Below, in pieces: positions 33,732-40,804 of a DNA stretch of 63,976 nucleotides. The notes under the pieces are model-generated. The model worked only from the letters and a program-made list of their open reading frames with translations, searched no databases and had not been told where the DNA came from. The translations under genes were made by a program, and so were the position numbers. Position 1 is the stretch's first letter, and each line of letters opens with the position of its first letter. Source of the stretch: Rhizobium sp. RU36D. GTDB lineage: Bacteria; Pseudomonadota; Alphaproteobacteria; Rhizobiales; Rhizobiaceae. The DNA lies in assembly GCF_900176345.1 (NCBI RefSeq), contig NZ_FWXU01000032.1, positions 1 through 63,976 of the forward strand. The letters are read 5' to 3'.

Positions 33732-34337
33732 ATGGCAAAGCGAGTCACCGGTCCCGAAATTGAAAAACTGATCCAGCTTCTGGCAAAGGTGCCCGGTCTT
33801 GGCCCCCGATCCGCAAGGCGGGCGGCGCTGCACCTCATCAAGAAGAAGGAGCAGTTGCTAGGCCCTTTGGCGAATGCCATGGGCGAGGCCCATGACAAGG
33901 TGAAGATCTGCTCCTGCTGCGGCAATGTCGATACGATCGATCCCTGCACCGTCTGCACGGACGAGCGCCGCGACCAGTCGACCGTGATTGTGGTGGAGGA
34001 TGTTTCCGACCTTTGGGCGCTGGAGCGGGCCGGCGCGATGAATGTCGCCTATCACGTGCTCGGCGGTACGCTGTCGCCGCTCGACGGGGTCGGTCCTGAT
34101 GACCTTAATATCCGCGGCCTGATCAACCGCGTCGAGGCCGGCGGAATCAAGGAAATCATCATTGCCGTCAATGCGACGGTCGAAGGACAAACTACCGCCC
34201 ATTATATCACCGATCATCTCGATGGCCTCGGCGTGAAGATCACCCGGCTGGCGCATGGCGTGCCTGTGGGCGGCGAGCTCGACTATCTCGACGAGGGCAC
34301 GCTTTCGGCCGCGCTGAGGGCACGGACTGCAATCTAA
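33732..34337 (+). CDS. recR: recombination mediator RecR
   Basis: A 201-residue RecR with a helix-hairpin-helix N-terminus, a zinc finger of four Cys (CSCCG...CTVC at about 57-72), a Toprim domain with the acidic VVEDVSDL motif, and the C-terminal Walker B-like region. It acts with RecF and RecO in RecA loading at gaps. Here it stands apart from dnaX-ybaB. It is followed immediately by a palindromic repeat. Confidence 0.96.
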   Translation: MAKRVTGPEIEKLIQLLAKVPGLGPRSARRAALHLIKKKEQLLGPLANAMGEAHDKVKICSCCGNVDTIDPCTVCTDERRDQSTVIVVEDVSDLWALERAGAMNVAYHVLGGTLSPLDGVGPDDLNIRGLINRVEAGGIKEIIIAVNATVEGQTTAHYITDHLDGLGVKITRLAHGVPVGGELDYLDEGTLSAALRARTAI

Positions 34338-34367
34338 TCGTCCTTAAAGGGAGGCTCCTGTTGCGCA

Positions 34368-34560
34368 AGAATACCCCCCTCTGGCCTGCCGGCCATCTCC
34401 CCCTCAAGGGGGGAGATCGGCAAGAGCCGCTGTCCTCTGGTAACATCCATGGCGACCACGCCCGTTTTGGAGCGAGCGGGCGCTGCATATCGATCTCCCC
34501 CCTTGAGGGGGAGATGTCCGGCAGGACAGAGGGGGGTATCTTGCCAGAGGGGGGTATCCT
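34368..34560. repeat. palindromic intergenic repeat pair at the lytic transglycosylase start
   Basis: The left arm begins AAGAATACCCCCCTCTGGCC, and the right arm (ending near 34543) is its near-complement. Each arm includes CATCTCCCCCTCAAGGGG, itself a hairpin, and the arms are complementary over about 54 bases. A partial third copy, GCCAGAGGGGGGTAT, lies at 34543-34557. When translated, such repeats give the phrases PLKGGDR and SPLEGEM known as artefacts or insertions in rhizobial proteins. The element lies between recR and the coding start of the transglycosylase. Confidence 0.8.
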
Positions 34561-35794
34561 GGCGAAAACGTTGCTGCTGGCATCCCTCATCCTCGGCCTC
34601 TCCCAACCCGCGCACGCCCAGTCCCGACCCCAGGTCGAGCAGCAGTTCCAGAGCTGGCTACAGACCAGCCTGTGGCCCGAAGCCCAGAAGAGCGGGATTA
34701 CCCGCGGGAGTTTCGACAGCGCCGTTGCCGGGGTGAAACTCAACTGGGAACTGCCGGACCTCGTGCCGCCGGGGTCAGCGCCGCCCAAGGATCAGAAGCA
34801 GAGCCAGGCGGAGTTTTCCTCTCCGGGCGCCTATTTCTCGGAGAAGCGGTTGCAGGGGCTTGCGGCGACCGGGCGCACGCTTACCGCCAAGCATGCCGCG
34901 ACGCTGCGCCGGATCGAGACTACCTATGGCGTGCCCGGAGAAATCATTGTCGCCATCTGGGGCCGGGAATCCGGCTTCGGCAGTGCGAAGCTTCCCTATT
35001 CGGCCATCGAGGTACTAGCGACCAAGGCCTTCATGTCGACCCGCAAGGACATGTTCCGGCGTGAGCTGATCTCGGCGCTGCATATGGTCGATGGCGGCGA
35101 GCTCTCTGCCGCCGCCATGCGCGGCTCCTGGGCAGGTGCGCTCGGTCAGCCGCAGTTCATGCCGACCAGCTTCCTGAAATATGCCGTGGATTTTGACGGC
35201 GATGGCAAGCGCGATATCTGGCAATCGGTACCGGACAGCCTGGCATCGATCGCCAATTATCTGGTGAAGAGCGGATGGCAGAAGGGCCGGGACTGGGGCT
35301 TTGAAGTTCGGATTCCCGCTGGCGTCAGCTGCGCCCAGGAAGGGCCAGATCGTGCCCAGCCGATTTCGCAGTGGTCCACGACGGGTATTGCCCGAGTATC
35401 CGGCAAGCCCTTTCCGGCCGCCGACCTGAAGGCGCAAGGCATGATGCTGGTGCCGGCCGGAACGCACGGGCCGGAATTCATCGTCACGCCGAACTTCTAC
35501 GTGCTGAAGGAATACAACAACTCCGATCTCTACGCTCTGTTCATCGGCAACCTCGCTGATCGGATCGCCCATGGCGGCGGAGCCTTCTCGGCGCCCTGGG
35601 GCGATGTCGGCAAGATGTTGCGCTCCGACGTGCTGGCCATGCAGAAGGCGCTGGTCGCCAAGGGCTATGACGTCGGCAATGTGGATGGCCTGCCGGGCTT
35701 CAAGACCCGTCGGTCCCTTGGCGATTGGCAGGCGAAGAGCGGTCTTCCGGTCACCTGCTATCCGGATGCCTCGCTGAAGGCGAAGCTGAAATAG
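34514..35794 (+). CDS. lytic murein transglycosylase B-type
   Basis: A periplasmic peptidoglycan lytic transglycosylase (SLT_2/MltB family). The signal peptide core LLLASLILGLSQPAHAQ is followed by a catalytic domain with Glu in AIWGRESGFG. A peptidoglycan-binding_1 domain sits at the C-terminus (about the last 60 residues). The start is uncertain: a repeat has been inserted into or in front of the original signal-peptide start. ATG 34514 lies inside the repeat, TTG 34541 has a GAGGGGGG site in front supplied by the repeat, and TTG 34361 lies before the repeat in the same open frame. Confidence 0.85.
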   Translation: MSGRTEGGILPEGGILAKTLLLASLILGLSQPAHAQSRPQVEQQFQSWLQTSLWPEAQKSGITRGSFDSAVAGVKLNWELPDLVPPGSAPPKDQKQSQAEFSSPGAYFSEKRLQGLAATGRTLTAKHAATLRRIETTYGVPGEIIVAIWGRESGFGSAKLPYSAIEVLATKAFMSTRKDMFRRELISALHMVDGGELSAAAMRGSWAGALGQPQFMPTSFLKYAVDFDGDGKRDIWQSVPDSLASIANYLVKSGWQKGRDWGFEVRIPAGVSCAQEGPDRAQPISQWSTTGIARVSGKPFPAADLKAQGMMLVPAGTHGPEFIVTPNFYVLKEYNNSDLYALFIGNLADRIAHGGGAFSAPWGDVGKMLRSDVLAMQKALVAKGYDVGNVDGLPGFKTRRSLGDWQAKSGLPVTCYPDASLKAKLK

Positions 35795-35814
35795 CGTTCA
35801 CCATTTCAGCAGCG

Positions 35815-35872
35815 CGTTTTTACCGAACGCAATTCCGGACGCAAAACCGGTTCCCACCTTTGCTGGAATTGC
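35815..35872. repeat. REP-like intergenic palindrome
   Basis: GCAATTCC (35829-35836) and GGAATTGC (35865-35872) are perfect complements around the phrase CGGACGCAAAACCGGTTCCC, which I recognise as a frequent intergenic repeat in rhizobial chromosomes. It fills the gap between the convergent transglycosylase and MFS genes and may act as a terminator or mRNA-end structure. Confidence 0.6.
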
Positions 35873-37501
35873 TCAATGCGGCTCGATATTGGTCTGGTGG
35901 AACACGTCATCCGCCGGCGGTATCGCTTGCCGTTCGATCATGCGATGGACGCGCGGGCGATCGGGTCCCTGGTGCAGGGCCAGCAGCCGGTCGAAGTTTT
36001 CGGCATCCGCCTTGGTGCGGCGGTGGTTGTGCCGGACATAGTCCAGCCAGGTGGGGGTGTGGTAGGTCTCTGTCCAGATATCCGGGTTTTCGAGGTCGCG
36101 CATCAGCGTCCAGTTGCGTGCACCATCGCGGATACGGATGCGCCGGCGCTCGACCATGACCTTGAGGAATTCCGGCAGATCCTGGTCGCGGATCTCGTAG
36201 TCGATCAGGATGACGATGGGTCCGCTGCGCGGACGGATATCGAGGCGCAGCGCCGGTTCGTTGAAGCGGTTGAGCGGATCGAGGTCGAGCGTTCCGAAGG
36301 CCGGCATCGGCAGCCAGAAGCCGATGGCCACGCCCACCATCATCAGCACGCTCGACGCGATCAGCGCATGGCCAACGCCTTGCGTTTCCGCCAGATGGCC
36401 CCACAGCCAGCTGCCGCAGGCCATGCCGCCGAATGTCGCCATCTGGTAAAGCGACAGCGCCCGGCCGACCACCCAGCGGGGCGTCGACAGCTGCACGACA
36501 GTGTTGAAGAGCGAAAGCGCCAGCACCCAGGAGGCGCCGGCGATCATCATGGCGAGCCCCGTCAGTAGGGCGGATGTGCTGATGCCGGTTACGGCGGCGC
36601 TTACCGCGAAGCCGGCAAACGAACAGCGGACGATGTCTTCGCTCGACATGATCTCCCGCGCGCGCCGGCTGGCCAGGGCACCGCCGATCGCACCGGCACC
36701 GAAGGCGCCAAGCAGGGCGCCATAGGTGAGCGGTCCTCCGGCGACGAGATCGCGGGCGACGATCGGCAACAGGGCCAGTATGGCCACTGCCGTCAGGCCG
36801 AAGGCGAAGCCGCGAAACAGCACCTTGCCGATATTGGGCGACATGGCGACATAGCGCAGCCCGGCGCTGATCGCATCCACGAGGTGTTCCCGCGGCAGCG
36901 CCGGCTTGGGCAGGTCAGGCTTCCAGCGGAAAAGCGCGTAGATCAGGGCGAAATAGCTGAGCGTATTGACCATGAATGCCGCCGCCGCTCCAGCGCCGGC
37001 GACGATCATGCCGCCTATGGCCGGGCCAACGCTGCGGGTGATGTTGAAGCCCATGCTGTTGAGCGCCACGGCGCCCGGCAGGACCTCGCGCGGGACCATA
37101 TCGCCGACGGAGGCCTGCCAGGACGGGTTGTTGAGTGCCGTGCCGCATCCGATCAGGAAGGTGAAGGAGAGAAGCAGCCAGGGGGTCAACACGCCGAGAT
37201 AGGCGCAGAGCGAAAGGCCGGCAGAGACGCAGATCATAAAGAATTGCGAGGCCAGCATGACCTTGCGCCGGTCGAAACTGTCGGCCACCGCGCCGGAGAT
37301 GACGGAAAACAGCATGATCGGCAGGGTGGTCGAGGCCTGCACCAGGGCCACCATGTTTTCCGAGGTGGAGATGGAGGCCATCATCCAGGCCGCACCGACC
37401 GCCTGGATCAGGCCGCCCATATTGGAGGCCAGGCTGGCAAACCAGATATTACGATAAAATTCGTTCGACAGCGGCGCCAAAAGGGATCTGTTGTCCGGCA
37501 C
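35873..37501 (-). CDS. MFS exporter of the EntS-like (MFS_3/DHA3) type
   Basis: A 542-residue major facilitator protein. About twelve hydrophobic segments fill residues 15-400. A cytoplasmic C-terminal extension of about 140 residues has an ABM-like pattern (RRRIRIRDGARNWTLMRD...WTETYHTPTWLDYVRHNHR). This architecture is that of the MFS_3 family, which includes the enterobactin exporter EntS. No siderophore genes are nearby, so the substrate is unknown. It converges on the transglycosylase gene. Confidence 0.87.
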   Translation of the reverse strand: MPDNRSLLAPLSNEFYRNIWFASLASNMGGLIQAVGAAWMMASISTSENMVALVQASTTLPIMLFSVISGAVADSFDRRKVMLASQFFMICVSAGLSLCAYLGVLTPWLLLSFTFLIGCGTALNNPSWQASVGDMVPREVLPGAVALNSMGFNITRSVGPAIGGMIVAGAGAAAAFMVNTLSYFALIYALFRWKPDLPKPALPREHLVDAISAGLRYVAMSPNIGKVLFRGFAFGLTAVAILALLPIVARDLVAGGPLTYGALLGAFGAGAIGGALASRRAREIMSSEDIVRCSFAGFAVSAAVTGISTSALLTGLAMMIAGASWVLALSLFNTVVQLSTPRWVVGRALSLYQMATFGGMACGSWLWGHLAETQGVGHALIASSVLMMVGVAIGFWLPMPAFGTLDLDPLNRFNEPALRLDIRPRSGPIVILIDYEIRDQDLPEFLKVMVERRRIRIRDGARNWTLMRDLENPDIWTETYHTPTWLDYVRHNHRRTKADAENFDRLLALHQGPDRPRVHRMIERQAIPPADDVFHQTNIEPH

Positions 37502-37666
37502 GTCTCATCATCCGTTCTTGCGATTCGTCACACTATACGCCCAGGCTTTCACCGGTGGCCATCGGTAATGGCATCCCCGGCCGGACGCTCGAACCATGTG
37601 AACGCGGAAAGCTTGCAATTGTGCGGCCGGCAGCGTATATGAGAGGAAATTCTTGATCGTCAGATG

Positions 37667-37698
37667 AAGGGTGGGGCCGCAAGGACCCGCTCTTTTTT
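37667..37698 (+). terminator. intrinsic terminator-like hairpin in the rimP leader
   Basis: GAAGGGTGGGGCC pairs with GGACCCGCTC across a GCAA loop with one mismatch and some wobble pairs, followed by TTTTTT (37693-37698). It lies 59 bases before the rimP ATG, with no plus-strand gene upstream. The plausible role is attenuation of the rimP-nusA-infB operon, which in other bacteria is autoregulated by NusA. Confidence 0.7.
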
Positions 37699-37756
37699 GT
37701 TTAGGCGGTCGAGCCTTGCCGGCAGATGCCGGAGCGTCACAGGATTTCCGGAGCGC

Positions 37757-38344
37757 ATGCAGACCGACCACGAAAACGAACCCCGCCTTATCGTCGAGAC
37801 CGGCCTTGACCGTCGCGTTGCCGATATCATCGAGCCCGTGCTGATATCGATGGGATTCAGGCTTGTCAGGGTCCGGTTGATGAACCAGAATGGGCTCACG
37901 CTGCAGATCATGACGGAACGCAACGACGGCACAATGACCGTCCAGGATTGCGAAGAAGTGTCGATGGCGATCTCGCCAGTTCTCGATGTCGAGGATCCCG
38001 TCGACAAGGCCTATCATCTGGAGGTTTCTTCGCCTGGCATCGACCGGCCCATGGTTCGCGTTTCGGATTTCGAACGTTGGCAGGGCCATATCGTCAAATG
38101 CGAGACGTCTGTTCTTGTCGAGAACCGCAAGCGCTTCCGCGGGAAGATCGTAGCCGTGACCAAGGATGACTTCACGCTGGAGCGTGACCAGATCGCCTAT
38201 GGCGAGGAACCGCGTGTGACGGTGCCGTTTTCCGCTCTGGCGGAGGCGAAGCTTATTTTGACCGATGACCTTATTCGCGATGCGCTGAAGGCTGACAAGC
38301 TGGCGCGCGAAGCCGCCAACCAGAACGACGGCGAAGACGAGTAA
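37757..38344 (+). CDS. rimP: ribosome maturation factor RimP
   Basis: A 195-residue RimP needed for 30S subunit maturation. The N-terminal domain (about 10-85) and the C-terminal Sm-like domain (about 90-165, with HLEVSSPGIDRPM at the junction) are both present, and the tail is acidic. The ATG at 37757 (MQTDHENEPR) is preferred over an upstream in-frame ATG that would start inside the leader hairpin. First gene of the rimP-nusA-ylxR-infB operon. Confidence 0.94.
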   Translation: MQTDHENEPRLIVETGLDRRVADIIEPVLISMGFRLVRVRLMNQNGLTLQIMTERNDGTMTVQDCEEVSMAISPVLDVEDPVDKAYHLEVSSPGIDRPMVRVSDFERWQGHIVKCETSVLVENRKRFRGKIVAVTKDDFTLERDQIAYGEEPRVTVPFSALAEAKLILTDDLIRDALKADKLAREAANQNDGEDE

Positions 38345-38410
38345 CCACAGACCTAGAACCATCGCCAGAAGGGTCAGGCGACCCCGGCAGGAAGACGGAG
38401 ATTTAAGACA

Positions 38411-40015
38411 ATGGCAGTCACTGCTAATCGGCTCGAGCTTCTTCAGATCGCAGACGCCGTCGCGCGCGAGAAGGTCATCGACCGCGAGATCGTCCTGGCT
38501 GCGATGGCCGATGCGATCCAGAAGGCAGCCCGCTCGCGCTACGGCACCGAGACCAATATCCGCGCCGACATCAATTCCAAGACCGGCGAAATCCGCCTGC
38601 AGCGCCTGCTGGAAGTGGTCGAGAAGGTCGAGGATTATTCGACCCAGATCGCGCTCGAACTGGCGCGCGACCGCAATGTCGACGCCAAGCTCGGCGACTT
38701 CATCGCCGATCCGCTGCCGCCGATGGATTTCGGCCGTATCGCCGCCCAGTCCGCCAAGCAGGTGATCGTGCAGAAGGTGCGCGAGGCCGAGCGCGACCGC
38801 CAGTTCGACGAGTTCAAGGACCGTGTGGGCGAAATCGTCAACGGCACTGTCAAGCGCGTGGAATATGGCAATGTGATCGTCGATCTCGGCCGCGGCGAAG
38901 GCATCATCCGTCGCGACGAGATGATTCCGCGCGAAGCCTTCCGCTATGGCGACCGCGTGCGCGCCTTCGTCTACGACGTGCGCCGCGAGCAGCGCGGCCC
39001 GCAGATCTTCCTGTCGCGCACCCATCCGCAGTTCATGGTGAAGCTGTTCACCATGGAAGTGCCCGAGATTTACGACGGCATCATCCAGATCAAGTCGGTT
39101 GCCCGCGATCCGGGTTCGCGCGCCAAGATCGCCGTCATCTCGAACGATAGCTCGATCGATCCGGTCGGCGCCTGCGTCGGTATGCGCGGTTCGCGCGTCC
39201 AGGCCGTCGTCGGCGAGCTTCAGGGCGAGAAGATCGACATCATTCCGTGGTCTGCCGACCCGGCCTCTTTCATCGTCAACGCCCTTCAGCCGGCCGAAGT
39301 CGCCAAGGTGGTTCTGGACGAGGATGCAGAGCGCATCGAAGTCGTGGTGCCTGACGAGCAGCTGTCGCTCGCCATCGGTCGTCGCGGCCAGAACGTGCGT
39401 CTCGCCTCGCAGCTGACCGGCTGGGACATCGACATCATGACGGAGCAGGAAGAGTCCGAGCGCCGCCAGAAGGAATTCAACGAGCGCACCAACCTGTTCA
39501 TGGATGCGCTTGACGTTGACGAAATGGTTGGCCAGGTGCTCGCCTCCGAAGGCTTTGCCGCCGTCGAGGAGCTGGCCTATGTCGAGCTCGACGAAATCTC
39601 GTCGATCGACGGTTTCGACGAGGACACCGCGACCGAAATCCAGACCCGCGCCCGCGAATACCTGGAAAAGCTGGAAGCGGAGATGGATGCCAAGCGCAAG
39701 CAGCTCGGCGTCTCCGACGACCTGCGCCAGATCGACGGCATGACCGCCCAGATGATGGTCGCTCTCGGCGAAGACGGCATCAAGACGATCGAGGACTTCG
39801 CAGGCTGCGCCGCGGACGACCTGGTCGGCTGGAGCGAGCGCAAGAACGGCGAGACGAAGAAGTTCGAAGGCCTGTTCTCCAAGTTCGACATCTCGCGGCC
39901 CGAGGTCGAGAACATGATCGTGCAGGCGCGTCTGGCGGCCGGCTGGATCACCGAGGAAGACCTGGCGAACAGCGCCGAAGGTGACGCAGACGCCGAGCAA
40001 GAGCAGGAGGCATGA
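38411..40015 (+). CDS. nusA: transcription termination/antitermination factor NusA
   Basis: A 534-residue NusA. An N-terminal RNA-polymerase-binding domain (1 to about 130) is followed by an S1 domain, KH1 and KH2 (with GACVGMRGSRVQAVV and IGRRGQNVRLAS), then two C-terminal helix-hairpin-helix repeats typical of proteobacteria. The tail is rich in Glu/Asp. It modulates pausing, termination and rRNA antitermination. Overlaps ylxR by four bases (ATGA). Confidence 0.97.
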   Translation: MAVTANRLELLQIADAVAREKVIDREIVLAAMADAIQKAARSRYGTETNIRADINSKTGEIRLQRLLEVVEKVEDYSTQIALELARDRNVDAKLGDFIADPLPPMDFGRIAAQSAKQVIVQKVREAERDRQFDEFKDRVGEIVNGTVKRVEYGNVIVDLGRGEGIIRRDEMIPREAFRYGDRVRAFVYDVRREQRGPQIFLSRTHPQFMVKLFTMEVPEIYDGIIQIKSVARDPGSRAKIAVISNDSSIDPVGACVGMRGSRVQAVVGELQGEKIDIIPWSADPASFIVNALQPAEVAKVVLDEDAERIEVVVPDEQLSLAIGRRGQNVRLASQLTGWDIDIMTEQEESERRQKEFNERTNLFMDALDVDEMVGQVLASEGFAAVEELAYVELDEISSIDGFDEDTATEIQTRAREYLEKLEAEMDAKRKQLGVSDDLRQIDGMTAQMMVALGEDGIKTIEDFAGCAADDLVGWSERKNGETKKFEGLFSKFDISRPEVENMIVQARLAAGWITEEDLANSAEGDADAEQEQEA

Positions 40016-40704
40016 GCGATATCCTGCGGCCCGAACAAGAGTCCGATGACCAGGATCTGGGAACCGACGAAATGAACGGCCGCATGTGCATCGTGACCCG
40101 TGAAAGCGGGTCGCCCGACAGCTTGATCCGCTTCGTCAAGGGGCCTGACGGCAGCGTGGTTCCAGACCTCAAGCGGCAATTGCCGGGACGAGGCTGCTGG
40201 GTGTCGTTAAGCCGCGAGGCAGTGGACAAGGCCGTGGCGAAGAAGCTCTTCGCCAGGGCGCTGAAGACGGATGTGAAGGCCGATCCGGCGCTTGGCGCCG
40301 TGGTCGACAGGCTTCTGGCGGCACAGCTTGCCGGCATGATGAACATGGCGCGCAAGGCCGGCCAGTTCATCAACGGGGCTGGCAAGGTCGAGCTTGCGGT
40401 GCGCAGCGGGGAAGCCCTCGCTGTGTTCCATTCGACCGATGCGGCGGCGGACGGCGTGCGAAAGATCGACCAGGCCCGCAAGGCCTGGCACCTCGGAACG
40501 GGAGCGGAAGCGGAAATTCCCGCTTTTCATCTCCTGAGCGGGAGTGAAATGGACGAACTCTTGGGCCAGAATGCTTTTATCCATGCTTGTGCGCTTGCGG
40601 GGCAGGCGGGTGAGGGTGTAGTGAAGCGCGCAAAGCTACTTGAACAGTACCGCAATGGCGGCCTGTCCCAGCAAAAGGATGTCTCTGACATGCCGAAGCA
40701 ATGA
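40012..40704 (+). CDS. YlxR-type RNA-binding protein fused to an L7Ae-like domain
   Basis: A 230-residue protein. The N-terminal YlxR domain (about 22-95) contains the MCIVTRE start and the PGRGCWVSLSREAVDKA motif. The second half (about 100-200) resembles the ribosomal L7Ae/L30e fold (AGMMNMARKAGQFINGAGKVE). This two-domain form is usual in alphaproteobacteria, whereas many bacteria have the parts as separate genes. Likely RNA-binding; exact role not established. Translationally coupled to nusA. Confidence 0.9.
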   Translation: MSDILRPEQESDDQDLGTDEMNGRMCIVTRESGSPDSLIRFVKGPDGSVVPDLKRQLPGRGCWVSLSREAVDKAVAKKLFARALKTDVKADPALGAVVDRLLAAQLAGMMNMARKAGQFINGAGKVELAVRSGEALAVFHSTDAAADGVRKIDQARKAWHLGTGAEAEIPAFHLLSGSEMDELLGQNAFIHACALAGQAGEGVVKRAKLLEQYRNGGLSQQKDVSDMPKQ

Positions 40705-40804
40705 CGCGGTCACCGGCTTCAGCCGGACGCATAAAGACTAGTAGGAATTGAACGACGAGGTCTGATGTCACCGCATCCTTCCTTGTCCCAAGGAACGGAA
40801 CGGA

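Noticed and set aside
37508..40000. 830-codon minus-strand frame across rimP and nusA
   Set aside because: Antisense shadow of two certain genes.
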